Positions 22,949-31,165 of a stretch of 31,165 bases of DNA are shown here, piece by piece; the stretch's first letter is position 1; every line of letters starts with the position of its first letter. The notes beneath the pieces are model-generated. The model searched no databases, was not told where the DNA came from, and was given only the letters and a program-made list of their open reading frames with translations. The position numbers were made by a program, and so were the translations under genes. The stretch is from Alistipes sp. (GTDB taxonomy: Bacteria > Bacteroidota > Bacteroidia > Bacteroidales > Rikenellaceae): NCBI GenBank assembly GCA_017436185.1, contig JAFSDP010000024.1, positions 1 through 31,165 of the forward strand, read 5' to 3'.

Positions 22949-23323
22949 ATGAAAAAAGTAATCGCTTCGCCTTTGGCCCCCAAGGCCGTAGGTCCCTATT
23001 CGCAGGCCATCGAGGCCAATGATACGCTCTATGTTTCGGGTCAGCTTCCCATCGACGGCTCGACGGGTAAGATGGCCGAGGGCATCGAGGCACAGACCCG
23101 CCAGTCGCTGGACAACCTGGGCCACATTCTGCGTGAGGCCGGTATGGACTATTCGAATGTGGTGAAGACCACCGTATTGCTCGACAACATTGCCGACTTT
23201 GCGGCCATGAATGCCGTCTATGCCACCTACTTCACCTCGGAAATGCCTGCCCGTATGTGCTACGAGGTGGCCAAGCTGCCGATGGGTGCGTTGGTCGAGA
23301 TCGACGCCGTGGCCGTACGCTAA
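22949..23323 (+). CDS. ridA: RidA-family reactive enamine/imine deaminase
   Basis: The protein is 124 residues, full family length. LAPKAVGPYSQAIEAN lies near 8-23, and LYVSGQLPID and MNAVYATYF follow. PARMCYEVAKLPMGALVEIDAVA contains the active-site Arg. RidA trimers hydrolyse 2-aminoacrylate-type intermediates from PLP enzymes. It starts 33 bases after mlaF, in the same direction, so may ride on that operon, though function is unrelated. Confidence 0.95.
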   Translation: MKKVIASPLAPKAVGPYSQAIEANDTLYVSGQLPIDGSTGKMAEGIEAQTRQSLDNLGHILREAGMDYSNVVKTTVLLDNIADFAAMNAVYATYFTSEMPARMCYEVAKLPMGALVEIDAVAVR

Positions 23324-23334
23324 AGGCCCTCTAC

Positions 23335-23353
23335 AACGCTCCAGGGGCGTTTT
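23335..23353 (+). terminator. Weak terminator after ridA
   Basis: AACGC pairs with GCGTT around a CCAGG-containing loop, followed by TTT. The stem is short and uncertain. Confidence 0.4.
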
Positions 23354-23387
23354 CAGAAATTTGTAGATAATTTGTCAATAACTTGCC

Positions 23388-23414
23388 CTTCCGTTTTGAG
23401 ATTTTTAACGGAAG
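23388..23414 (+). promoter_or_regulatory. Hairpin in the leader of the ribonucleotide reductase gene
   Basis: CTTCCGTT pairs exactly with AACGGAAG around an 11-base A/T-rich loop. No T-run follows, so it is not a standard terminator. It lies 61 bases before the start codon. No convincing TAnnTTTG box or cobalamin riboswitch is visible in the 152-base leader. Confidence 0.5.
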
Positions 23415-23475
23415 AATAGCGAATTTTGTCCTTACGAATTCTATGGCAAATGACAGATAAAATCCAATAAAAACG

Positions 23476-26031
23476 ATGGCCGAAACTACGAAACCTGCTG
23501 AAATGCAGAAAGTTGATTACAACGAAGCCGTAGCCCAGTCGAAAGTTTACTTCGAGGGTGACGACTTGGCCGCAACGGTCTGGGTGAGCAAATATGCCCT
23601 CAAGGACTCGTTCGGCAACATCTACGAAAGTTCGCCTCGCGAGATGCACCAGCGCATCGCCGCCGAGATTGAACGCATCGAACAAAAGTACCCCAACCCG
23701 ATGTCCAAGGAGGAGGTTTTTGCCCTCTTGGACCACTTCCGCTACATCATCCCGCAGGGCGGCCCGATGACCGGTATCGGCAACAACTTCCAGGTTGCCT
23801 CGCTCTCGAACTGCTTTGTAATCGGCCACCGCAATCCGGCCGACTCGTACGGCGGTATCTTCCGTATGGACGAGGAGCAGGTGCAGCTGATGAAGCGTCG
23901 TGGCGGTGTGGGTCACGACCTCTCGCACATCCGTCCGACGGGCAGTCCCGTCTTGAACTCGGCCCTCACCTCGACCGGTATCGTTCCCTTTATGGAGCGT
24001 TACTCGAACTCGACACGTGAGGTAGCGCAGGATGGTCGTCGAGGCGCCCTGATGCTTTCGCTCTCGATCAAGCACCCCGATGCCGAGCGTTTCATCGACG
24101 CCAAGGTCGATACGGGCAAGGTGACCGGTGCCAACGTCTCGATTAAGATCGACGACGAGTTTATGCGTGCCGCCATCGCAGGCAAGAAATATACGCAGCA
24201 GTTCCCCATCGGCTCCGATCAGCCCAAATACGAGCAGAAGATCGAGGCCAAGAAGCTGTGGGAGAAGATTATCCACAACGCTTGGCGTTCGGCCGAGCCG
24301 GGTGTGTTGTTCTGGGATACGATCATCCGTGAGAGTGTGCCCGACTGCTATGCCGACGAGGGCTTCCGCACGGTTTCGACCAACCCCTGTGGCGAGATTC
24401 CGCTCTGCCCCTACGACTCGTGCCGTCTGTTGGCCATCAACCTGTTGAGCTACGTAGAAAACCCCTTCACCAAGGAGGCCAAGTTCAACTTCGATCTGTT
24501 CAAGCAGCACGTCGAGAAGGCTATGCGTATGATGGACGACATCATCGACCTGGAGCTGGAGAAGGTAGAGTTGATTATCGACAAAATCTCGTCGGATCCC
24601 GAGGACGAGGATGTACGCCGTGTAGAGATTGAGCTGTGGCACAAGATTCGCGCGATGGCCCTGAAGGGTCGCCGTACGGGTCTGGGTATCACGGCCGAGG
24701 GTGATATGTTGGCTGCATTGGGTCTGCGCTACGGCTCGGAGGAGGCCATCAACTTCGCCGTCGAGGTACAGAAGACGCTGGCCATCGAGGCCTACCGTGC
24801 ATCGGTCAAGATGGCCGGTGAGCGTGGTGCCTTTGGCGTTTGGAATGCCGAGAAGGAGAAGGACAACCCGATGATTTGCCGCATCAAGGAGGCCGATCCC
24901 GCCCTCTACGAGGAGATGCTCAAGGTGGGTCGCCGCAACATCGCCATGCTGACCATCGCCCCCACGGGTACCACGTCGCTTATGTCGCAGACCACGTCGG
25001 GCATCGAGCCGGTGTTCCGCACCGTCTATAAGCGTCGTCGCAAGATCAACCCCTCGGACAAGGATACCCACGTCGATTATATGGACGAGACGGGCGAGAA
25101 GTTCCAGGAGTACAACGTCTATCACCACAACTTCGTGAAGTGGCTGGCCGCCAACGGCTACGACACCACGAAGCTGGCAACCATCTCGGACGAGGAGCTC
25201 AATGAGTGGGTGGCCGCTTCGCCCTACCACGGTGCTACGGCCAACGACATCGACTGGGTGGCCAAGGTGAAGATGCAGGGTGCCATTCAGAAGTGGGTGG
25301 ACCACTCGATTTCGGTTACGGTAAACCTGCCGAACAACGTGTCGGAGGCGTTGGTTGCCGAGGTATATCGCACCGCCTGGGAGTGTGGCTGTAAGGGTGT
25401 TACGGTCTATCGTGACGGTTGCCGCGATGGCGTATTGCTCGACAAGGGTGCCAAGAAGAAGGCCTCGAAGTGCGAGACCTACCCGGGTCAGGTTCCGCAG
25501 CGTCCCAAGTCGATTCCGGCCGACATCGTACGTTTCAAGAACGGTGCCGACGACTGGATTGCCTTCGTGGGTCTGCAGGATGGTCGCCCCTACGAGATCT
25601 TCACCGGTAAGATCGAGGAGGATGCCATGTACATCCCCCGCAAGATCACCAAGGGCTTCATCATCAAGGTACGTGAGGAGAATGGCGAGAAGCGCTACGA
25701 CTTCCAATACAAAGACCGCTATGGTTACACGAACACCATCGGTGGTGTATCGCGTCTGTTCAACGAGGAGTTCTGGAACTACGCCAAACTGATCTCGGGT
25801 GTACTGCGCTACGGTATGCCCATCGAGAAGGCGGTAGCCCTGATTGATTCGCTGCACCTGGATAGCGAGTCGATCAACACCTGGAAGACGGGTGTATGCC
25901 GTGCCTTGAAGCAGTACATTGCCGACGGTACGAAGTCGAAGGGCAAGTGTCCGAGCTGCGGCCAGGAGAATATGGCCTACCAGAACGGTTGCCTGACCTG
26001 TATGTCGTGCGGCTACTCGAAGTGCGGTTGA
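23476..26031 (+). CDS. nrdJ: Adenosylcobalamin-dependent (class II) ribonucleotide reductase
   Basis: The protein is 851 residues. The motifs in order fit class II: NNFQVASLSNCFVIG near 100-115, RRGGVGHDLSHIRP, the active-site NPCGEIPLCPYDSCRLLAINL near 303, GRRTGLGITAEGDMLAALG, and GTTSLMSQTTSGIEPVF near 498. The C-terminal CPSCG and CMSCGYSKCG Cys-rich tail probably re-reduces the active site or binds zinc. It makes deoxyribonucleotides without oxygen or a radical-storing partner protein but needs vitamin B12. A long open frame on the opposite strand is an artefact of codon bias. Confidence 0.95.
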   Translation: MAETTKPAEMQKVDYNEAVAQSKVYFEGDDLAATVWVSKYALKDSFGNIYESSPREMHQRIAAEIERIEQKYPNPMSKEEVFALLDHFRYIIPQGGPMTGIGNNFQVASLSNCFVIGHRNPADSYGGIFRMDEEQVQLMKRRGGVGHDLSHIRPTGSPVLNSALTSTGIVPFMERYSNSTREVAQDGRRGALMLSLSIKHPDAERFIDAKVDTGKVTGANVSIKIDDEFMRAAIAGKKYTQQFPIGSDQPKYEQKIEAKKLWEKIIHNAWRSAEPGVLFWDTIIRESVPDCYADEGFRTVSTNPCGEIPLCPYDSCRLLAINLLSYVENPFTKEAKFNFDLFKQHVEKAMRMMDDIIDLELEKVELIIDKISSDPEDEDVRRVEIELWHKIRAMALKGRRTGLGITAEGDMLAALGLRYGSEEAINFAVEVQKTLAIEAYRASVKMAGERGAFGVWNAEKEKDNPMICRIKEADPALYEEMLKVGRRNIAMLTIAPTGTTSLMSQTTSGIEPVFRTVYKRRRKINPSDKDTHVDYMDETGEKFQEYNVYHHNFVKWLAANGYDTTKLATISDEELNEWVAASPYHGATANDIDWVAKVKMQGAIQKWVDHSISVTVNLPNNVSEALVAEVYRTAWECGCKGVTVYRDGCRDGVLLDKGAKKKASKCETYPGQVPQRPKSIPADIVRFKNGADDWIAFVGLQDGRPYEIFTGKIEEDAMYIPRKITKGFIIKVREENGEKRYDFQYKDRYGYTNTIGGVSRLFNEEFWNYAKLISGVLRYGMPIEKAVALIDSLHLDSESINTWKTGVCRALKQYIADGTKSKGKCPSCGQENMAYQNGCLTCMSCGYSKCG

Positions 26032-26050
26032 TGCCAACCGCCTCACAAGG

Positions 26051-26090
26051 AAAAGCAAGGGGTTGTGGTTCGACACAGCCCCTTGCTTTT
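26051..26090 (+). terminator. Terminator of the ribonucleotide reductase gene
   Basis: AAAAGCAAGGGG pairs with CCCCTTGCTTTT, with TGTG/CACA inside, ending in a five-T run. Confidence 0.94.
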
Positions 26091-26135
26091 TATACGATTT
26101 TACGGCCTAAATTTTTCATTTTGAAATTCTTTTCT

Positions 26136-26143
26136 TACATTTG
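26136..26143 (+). promoter_or_regulatory. -7 box of the first OmpA gene
   Basis: TACATTTG lies 30 bases before the ATG at 26174. The -33 region is T-rich but lacks a clear TTTG at 19 bases. Confidence 0.6.
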
Positions 26144-26173
26144 TAAATTAGAATAAAAATCTACACACACGAT

Positions 26174-27328
26174 ATGAAGAGACTTTTCCTTCTTTTGGCC
26201 GCCACGCTGATGGCGGTGACGGCCTCGGCACAGAAACCGACCCAAGAGCGCATCGTCGCAGGAGATTGGAACGATAATTGGGAGGTATCGGCCACGATGG
26301 GTACCGGTATGATGCTCGAGCAGGGCACCGGCGAGGGCACGTTTGGTGAGCGTTTAGGCTTCCAGGGCAATATCGCCCTCACGAAGTGGTTGCACCCCGT
26401 AGCTGCTGTGCGTCTGCAGCTCGAGGGTGGTCGCCTGGCCAACTACAGCGACTCGAAGGGGTTGCTGCGCTGGCCCTACCTCTTCCCCCACGCCGATGTG
26501 ATGGTAAACCTCTCGAACTGGATTGGCGGTTACCGTGAGGATCGAGCCTACTACCTCATCCCCTTTGTCGGCTTTGGCCCGATGTGGAGCAACTTCTCGG
26601 ACAAGGCACAGACCGACACGGGCATCGGTACCCGCAGCGGCTTTGCAATGACGATGGGTCTGCAACACAAGTTCCGTATGTCGCCCCGGGTGGATTTCCA
26701 CCTCGAGATGAAGAGTCTGCTGTGCAACACCGATATGCTGCCCATCGAGCTCAAGGAGCGCAGTTCGTGGGGTGTGAGCCTCACGGCAGGTTTTGCCTAC
26801 CGCTTCGGCCGTCGTGGTTGGGATCGTGTGGGTGACATCGCCTACACGGCCGAGGATTTGGCCCCCTACCAGCGTGCCGCCGAAGAGAAGCAACAACAGC
26901 TGGACGAGGCCGAGCGTCAGAACGAGGCCCTGCAGAAGCAGTTGCGCCAAATGACCGACCGTGCGTTGGCTGCCGAGGCTGCCGCCGAGGAGGCCAAGAA
27001 GCCCATCGTGGAGGATAAGGTGAATGGTCTGATTCTCTTCAACATCGGCCACTCGACTCTGGACAAGAAGGAGCAGTTGCGCCTCGAGCAGCTGGCCGAG
27101 ATGATCAAGCAGAGCCCGAAGGAGCACCGCTACAAGTTGGAGGGTTATGCCGACAAGCAGACCGGCACGCCCGAGATCAACGCCCGCCTGGCCCAAGAGC
27201 GCGCCAAGCGTGTCTATGACTTCCTGGTCGAGCAGGGTGTCGATCCCGACTGCCTGAGCTACGAGGGTAAACCCGACGAAAACCCCTACCAACGTCAGGA
27301 AACCAACCGTTCGGTGGCTATCAAATAG
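26174..27328 (+). CDS. OmpA-family outer membrane protein, paralogue A
   Basis: The protein is 384 residues. The signal peptide MKRLFLLLAATLMAVTASAQ is followed by a beta-barrel domain (about 25-220) with NWEVSATMGTGM, LTKWLHPVAAVRLQLEGG, NLSNWIGGYREDRAYYL and a strand ending AYRFGRRGWDRV. A coiled-coil linker (about 235-275) follows. The OmpA peptidoglycan-binding domain has LFNIGHSTLDKKEQLRL, YADKQTGTPEINARLAQERAK and the ending NRSVAIK. It anchors outer membrane to peptidoglycan. The next gene shares the same layout and signature phrases, so the two arose by tandem duplication. Confidence 0.92.
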   Translation: MKRLFLLLAATLMAVTASAQKPTQERIVAGDWNDNWEVSATMGTGMMLEQGTGEGTFGERLGFQGNIALTKWLHPVAAVRLQLEGGRLANYSDSKGLLRWPYLFPHADVMVNLSNWIGGYREDRAYYLIPFVGFGPMWSNFSDKAQTDTGIGTRSGFAMTMGLQHKFRMSPRVDFHLEMKSLLCNTDMLPIELKERSSWGVSLTAGFAYRFGRRGWDRVGDIAYTAEDLAPYQRAAEEKQQQLDEAERQNEALQKQLRQMTDRALAAEAAAEEAKKPIVEDKVNGLILFNIGHSTLDKKEQLRLEQLAEMIKQSPKEHRYKLEGYADKQTGTPEINARLAQERAKRVYDFLVEQGVDPDCLSYEGKPDENPYQRQETNRSVAIK

Positions 27329-27412
27329 TCAAAAAGGGGGCAAAAGAGTATCAAAATAGGGCTAAAGTTGCATTTTTTGGCAAGAAAATCAACCAACGCA
27401 CAATTTTTTTAC

Positions 27413-27420
27413 TATCTTTG
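27413..27420 (+). promoter_or_regulatory. -7 box of the second OmpA gene
   Basis: TATCTTTG is perfect and lies 76 bases before the ATG at 27497, giving this gene its own promoter and a longish leader. The -33 position is not clearly conserved. Confidence 0.72.
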
Positions 27421-27496
27421 TCGGTTGTAGGTGAGGTGCAACCATACCCCACCCGCAAAAGGAACAGAAAATTATTTAACTAACAACATTTTAAGT

Positions 27497-28687
27497 ATGA
27501 AAAGAATTCTTCTCATCTGCGCCCTGGGTCTGATGGCCTTCTCGCTGTCGGCACAAGAGGTAGCCAAGAAGCCCTCGTTCAAGGGTTTTGTGAATAACGG
27601 CTTCTGGGACAACTGGGAGGTTTCGCTCGGTGGTGGTATGAACTACGTGGGCTGGAACGACCTCGGTTTCCGCAAGCAGGACAACACGGGTGACAACGTA
27701 GGTTGGGTACTCGAGGGTAGCGTAACCAAGTGGTTCAACCCCGTAGTAGGTGCTCGTCTGGGTATGTGGGGCGGTCGCCTCAATATGTCGGACGGTAAGG
27801 GTGGTCAGTACGATCAGGACTACCTGATGCCCCACTTCGACGGTGTTGTAAACCTCTCGAACTGGATTGGCGGTTACCGTGAGGACCGCGTTTACTACGC
27901 CAAGCTCTTCGCCGGTTTCGGTGTGAACATCATAGATGTAAACGAGGAGGACTGCACGGGCTTCGCTTTCGACGCAGGTCTGTTGAATACCATCCGCATT
28001 TCGCCCCGCTTCGACCTGAACCTCGAGCTGCGTGCCATCCTGACCGCTTCGAAGGATATGCCGATGCCCGTTAGCGAGATCGCCGGCAAGTATTCGCAGA
28101 TCTACAGCGCTACGCTGGGTCTGACCTACCGCTTCGGTAAGCGTGATTGGGAGCGTGGTGTTCCGGGCTACACGGCCGAGGATATCAAGGCTTTCCAGGA
28201 TGCTGTTGCCGCCGGTGCTGCTGCCGCTGCCGCTGCCAAGGCTGACAACGCCAAGCTCGCCAAGCAGCTCAAGGATACCGAGGAGGCTCTGGATGCCGCC
28301 AAGGGTGACGCTGATGCCGCCGCTAAGCGTGCTGCCGAGCTGGAGGAGCAGCTGAAGAACAAGTCGAACAACCCCTTCCAGTCGGTTATTCTCTACGACC
28401 TGGGCGTTTCGGACCTCTCGTCGAAGGAGCGCACCCGTCTTGAGCTGATGGCCGATATGATCAAGAACGGTCCGTCGGATCGCGTTTACAAGCTCGAGGG
28501 CCACGCCGACAAGCAGACCGGTACGGCCGAGGTGAACAAGCGCATCGCTGCCGCTCGTGCCAAGAAGGCTTACGACTTCCTCGTATCGAAGGGCGTAAAT
28601 CCCGATCAGCTGACCTACGACAGCTTCGGTGATACGGCTAACCCCTACAACGGTGCCAAGGCTAACCGCGTAGTGGTTATCAAGTAA
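27497..28687 (+). CDS. OmpA-family outer membrane protein, paralogue B
   Basis: The protein is 396 residues from MKRILLICALGLMAFSLSAQ (signal peptide). The barrel domain shares NWEVSLGGGM, VTKWFNPVVGARLGMWGGR and NLSNWIGGYREDRVYY with the preceding paralogue. The linker (about 235-290) is strikingly Ala-rich and coiled coil (AAGAAAAAAKADNAKLAKQL). The OmpA domain has VILYDLGVSDLSSKERTRLEL, HADKQTGTAEVNKRIAAARAK and the ending NRVVVIK. Codon use is heavily biased and the gene has its own promoter and strong terminator, suggesting abundant expression. An ATG at 27431 precedes a non-matching extension and is rejected. Confidence 0.93.
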   Translation: MKRILLICALGLMAFSLSAQEVAKKPSFKGFVNNGFWDNWEVSLGGGMNYVGWNDLGFRKQDNTGDNVGWVLEGSVTKWFNPVVGARLGMWGGRLNMSDGKGGQYDQDYLMPHFDGVVNLSNWIGGYREDRVYYAKLFAGFGVNIIDVNEEDCTGFAFDAGLLNTIRISPRFDLNLELRAILTASKDMPMPVSEIAGKYSQIYSATLGLTYRFGKRDWERGVPGYTAEDIKAFQDAVAAGAAAAAAAKADNAKLAKQLKDTEEALDAAKGDADAAAKRAAELEEQLKNKSNNPFQSVILYDLGVSDLSSKERTRLELMADMIKNGPSDRVYKLEGHADKQTGTAEVNKRIAAARAKKAYDFLVSKGVNPDQLTYDSFGDTANPYNGAKANRVVVIK

Positions 28688-28737
28688 GGGGCCGAGAAAG
28701 GGCCGAGTGAGGGGGCGTGATGCTCTCGCACGAAAAC

Positions 28738-28776
28738 AAAAAAAGCTGCTCCCCAATGCGGGAGGCAGCTTTTTTT
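28738..28776 (+). terminator. Terminator of the second OmpA gene
   Basis: AAAAAAAGCTGC pairs with GCAGCTTTTTTT, with TCCC/GGGA inside (one bulged G). It can act in both directions and lies just before the convergent gene end at 28796. Confidence 0.94.
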
Positions 28777-28795
28777 GTGGGGTTACTGATCCGAT

Positions 28796-29620
28796 TTAGA
28801 AACGACGCTTGTTGGGACGACGCTTGGCCTTGTGGGCCGAACGCTGTGCCACCTTCACTCGCTCCGCAGGGACCCCCTTCGGAGCATAACTGTTGCCCAC
28901 CACCGAACGGTCAAACAAAACTTCAAACCAGGTGCAGGCGGCCACATAACGACCAAAACCGAGATCCAGATGGTAACCGTCACGCGTAAGACAATCACCC
29001 ACCTGCTTGCGGGCATACTGCACAGCCACGCCCGAGGGAACCATTACCTCGAAACCATACTCCTTGGCCACTCGACGATTGGCCTCGACAATGGCACGGT
29101 GCATCTGCTGCTGATTGCGGTCGTAACGAACAAAATCCTTGTGGTTCGAGTCGGAGGCATAAGCCCACGTCTGGTGCAGAATAATCTTGGTGGTGGCGGG
29201 CAGGTACTGACGGAGAAAACGCAACAACTCGGGCAACGAGGCGGCATAGCTATCGAAGATGCCTGATTGGCCACTCACCTGTTGCACACTCACATAATCC
29301 CACTTCTCATCCCGCAAGGCCTCCACAAGCGAGGTGCCTTTGCGTTCGCTCTTGCGCCCGTGACGGTCAATCTTGCGGTAGGCGTAGGCCGAGCGATTGT
29401 GACGTGCATTCTCCACGTGACGTTCGAGCGAGCAGCCACCTATATACATATTGGCCACGATGGTCTCGATGCCCTCGGCGGCAGCCAATTCGTGGAGGTT
29501 CTGTTCGACGGCATCCTGCGAGAAGCTGTTTCCGATGGCCAGGATGCGAATCGGCTCGCCGGCCGTGAGGCTCTGTGTTGCCACCAGCAACAGAAAGCCC
29601 AAAAGGTAGAGGTGTTTCAT
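28796..29620 (-). CDS. DUF4886 (SGNH-hydrolase-like) secreted protein
   Basis: The protein is 274 residues from MKHLYLLGFLLLVATQSLTA (signal peptide). The mature part opens IRILAIGNSFSQDAVEQNL, the block I GxS-type motif of SGNH/GDSL esterase-like proteins. VSVQQVSGQSG and TKIILHQTWAYA follow, and the C-terminal region has DCLTRDGYHLDLGFGRYVAA, with the D-x-x-H dyad typical of the fold. The ending is very basic (HKAKRRPNKRRF). It may be a secreted carbohydrate deacylase; the substrate is unknown. A start at 29671 would precede the signal peptide and is rejected. Confidence 0.83.
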   Translation of the reverse strand: MKHLYLLGFLLLVATQSLTAGEPIRILAIGNSFSQDAVEQNLHELAAAEGIETIVANMYIGGCSLERHVENARHNRSAYAYRKIDRHGRKSERKGTSLVEALRDEKWDYVSVQQVSGQSGIFDSYAASLPELLRFLRQYLPATTKIILHQTWAYASDSNHKDFVRYDRNQQQMHRAIVEANRRVAKEYGFEVMVPSGVAVQYARKQVGDCLTRDGYHLDLGFGRYVAACTWFEVLFDRSVVGNSYAPKGVPAERVKVAQRSAHKAKRRPNKRRF

Positions 29621-29644
29621 TGGGTTGTTTGTTAAGGGTTTTTG

Positions 29645-29652
29645 TAAAGGTA
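29645..29652 (-). promoter_or_regulatory. Possible -7 box of the DUF4886 gene
   Basis: On the minus strand TACCTTTA, one base off TAnnTTTG, 24 bases before the ATG. Tentative. Confidence 0.4.
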
Positions 29653-29697
29653 GTAATAATTCTCCAAGCAAACAAACGGAAGGCCATAGGCAAGCAC

Positions 29698-29731
29698 AAA
29701 AAAGGCCGTGTCCCTCATTTGGAACACGGCC
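29698..29731 (-). terminator. Terminator of rpsA
   Basis: On the minus strand GGCCGTGT pairs with ACACGGCC around a 12-base loop, followed directly by six T. It starts 22 bases after the rpsA stop. Confidence 0.92.
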
Positions 29732-29753
29732 CGATTATCGGACTAAATACGGA

Positions 29754-31165
29754 TTACTCCTCGTCCTTGGCAGCCTTCTTGCCCTTCTTGGCCTCAGCCT
29801 CCATTGCGCTCTTCAGTGCAGCCAGACCGGTGATGTCACCCAGCGTGGTCTTCTCAACCGAAGCCTGGATCTTCTTCACGGTCGACTTCGTAGCGTCAGC
29901 AGCAGCACGCTTCTCGGCCTTCTCGGCAGCGATCTCGGCACGCTTGGCATCCTCGTAGGTGCGAACGTGCGAGAGGGTGATGCGCTTGGTAGCCTTCGAG
30001 AACTCGATCACCTTGAACGAGAGCTTCTCACCGGCCTTCGGGGTGGTGTTGTCCTCCTTGGTGAGCTGACGCGAGGGGCAGAAGCCCTCAACGTTCTCCG
30101 ACAGGGTTACAACGGCGCCCTTCTCGGTCATCTCCGAGATGGTACCCTCAACGATGCTGTCAACGGGGAACTGAGCCTCGATAGCTGCCCAGGGGTTCTC
30201 CTCGAGCTGCTTGTGACCCAGCGACAGACGACGGTTCTCCTTGTCGATCTCGAGAACTACAACCTCGATGTCGGCACCTACCTGGGTGAACTCACCCGGG
30301 TGCTTCACCTTCTTGGTCCACGACAGATCCGAGATGTGGATCAGGCCGTCGATACCCTCCTCGATCTCAACAAACACACCGAAGTTGGTGAAGTTGCGAA
30401 CCTTGGCGGTGCACTTTGCACCTACGGGGTAACGGGTCTCGATGAGCTCCCAGGGATCGGGGGTAAGCTGCTTGATACCCAGCGACATCTTGCGCTCGGC
30501 ACGGTCGAGGGTCAGCACTACGGCCTCTACCTCGTCGCCTACCTTCATAAACTCCTGAGCCGAACGGAGGTGCTGGCTCCACGACATCTCCGATACGTGG
30601 ATCAGACCCTCAACACCGGCAGCGATCTCAACGAATGCGCCGTAGTCGGCCATAACGACAACCTTACCCTTCACCTTGTCACCAACGGCGAGGTTCTGGT
30701 CCAGAGCCTCCCAGGGGTGAGCCGTCAGCTGCTTCAGACCCAGAGCGATACGCTTCTTCTGATCGTCGAAGTCGAGGATAACCACCTGAATCTTCTGGTC
30801 CAGAGCAACAACCTCCTCGGGGTGGCTTACGCGGCCCCACGACAGGTCGGTGATGTGAATCAGACCGTCCACACCGCCCAGGTCAACGAATACACCATAC
30901 GAGGTGATGTTCTTCACCGTACCCTCGAGGATTTGACCCTTCTCGAGCTTCGACATGATTACCTGCTTCTGGGCCTCAAGCTCGGCCTCGATCAGTGCCT
31001 TGTGCGAAACTACTACGTTGCGGAACTCCTGGTTGATTTTTACGACCTTGAACTCCATCGTCTTGTCCACGTAGATATCGTAGTCGCGGATGGGCTTCAC
31101 GTCGATTTGCGAGCCGGGGAGGAAGGCCTCGATGCCGAATACATCGACAATCATACCACCCTTCG
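29754..31165 (-). CDS. rpsA: 30S ribosomal protein S1, 5' end outside window
   Basis: The frame runs open off the right edge, leaving 469 residues plus the stop. The apparent ATG at 31154 is internal (preceded in frame by KGG). At least four S1 RNA-binding repeats follow the end of an earlier one: KGQILEGTVKNITSYGVFVDL, VGDKVKGKVVVMADYGAFVEI, VGAKCTAKVRNFTNFGVFVEI and VDSIVEGTISEMTEKGAVVTL, each with the GLIHISDLSW-type motif except the last, which has GFCPSRQL. A charged Ala/Lys-rich tail (EIAAEKAEKRAAADATK) ends in KKAAKDEE. S1 recruits mRNA to the 30S subunit, especially relevant where Shine-Dalgarno sites are lacking. Confidence 0.96.
   Translation of the reverse strand, partial: KGGMIVDVFGIEAFLPGSQIDVKPIRDYDIYVDKTMEFKVVKINQEFRNVVVSHKALIEAELEAQKQVIMSKLEKGQILEGTVKNITSYGVFVDLGGVDGLIHITDLSWGRVSHPEEVVALDQKIQVVILDFDDQKKRIALGLKQLTAHPWEALDQNLAVGDKVKGKVVVMADYGAFVEIAAGVEGLIHVSEMSWSQHLRSAQEFMKVGDEVEAVVLTLDRAERKMSLGIKQLTPDPWELIETRYPVGAKCTAKVRNFTNFGVFVEIEEGIDGLIHISDLSWTKKVKHPGEFTQVGADIEVVVLEIDKENRRLSLGHKQLEENPWAAIEAQFPVDSIVEGTISEMTEKGAVVTLSENVEGFCPSRQLTKEDNTTPKAGEKLSFKVIEFSKATKRITLSHVRTYEDAKRAEIAAEKAEKRAAADATKSTVKKIQASVEKTTLGDITGLAALKSAMEAEAKKGKKAAKDEE

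Noticed and set aside
23353..26076. 907-codon open frame on the minus strand
   Set aside because: It lies wholly opposite the class II ribonucleotide reductase. GC-rich codon bias keeps the mirrored frame open, and its translation has no recognisable motif or plausible composition.

Overview
The window looks like chromosomal DNA from a gut-type member of the Bacteroidales. Alistipes or another Rikenellaceae is my best guess, from moderately high GC, the gene set and codon habit; I cannot prove the genus. Promoters follow the Bacteroidetes pattern (TAnnTTTG -7 box, often with TTTG 19 bases upstream). Shine-Dalgarno sites are essentially absent. The gene families (fimbrillin-like lipoprotein, DUF4834, DUF4886, C10 peptidase, OmpA pair) fit this phylum.

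Layout. 1-844 (-): 3' part of enolase. 1080-3389 (+): hexuronate catabolism pair, an SDR fructuronate reductase and mannonate dehydratase, separated by two 97.6% identical 125-bp repeats. 3456-5854 (+): LPS-kinase-like protein and secreted GH20 hexosaminidase. 5885-7991 (+): a phenylalanine operon with a Phe/Tyr-rich leader peptide, an attenuator hairpin, prephenate dehydratase, and a DAHP synthase-chorismate mutase fusion. 8069-12300 (-): a compact three-gene unit of a voltage-sensor channel with a non-canonical pore, a KAP P-loop NTPase and an outer-membrane-type protein. 12327-13068: gene debris (tail of pyroglutamyl peptidase, possible kinase tail), two inverted terminator modules and tRNA-Ser(GGA).

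13232-16127 (+): C10 cysteine protease and fimbrillin-like lipoprotein. 16321-17286 (+): mannose-6-phosphate isomerase. 17501-17572 (-): tRNA-Gln(CTG). 17717-18991 (+): nucleoside permease. 18992-19455: gene-free, with diverged copies of the repeat family seen at 1933-2192. 19456-20805 (-): adenylosuccinate lyase. 20970-23323 (+): DUF4834, MlaE/MlaF-type ABC transporter, RidA. 23476-26031 (+): class II ribonucleotide reductase. 26174-28687 (+): two tandem OmpA-family proteins. 28796-29620 (-): DUF4886 protein. 29754-31165 (-): ribosomal protein S1, cut by the window edge.

Most interesting points: (1) a phenylalanine attenuation leader of enterobacterial style in a Bacteroidetes background; (2) the channel-KAP NTPase pair, whose pore reads GDPGGFAE where a K+ channel would have TVGYGD; (3) a structured dispersed repeat family; (4) two decapitated gene remnants joined back to back, followed by an inverted duplication of a terminator module. 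All calls are from reading the sequence; no database search was run.
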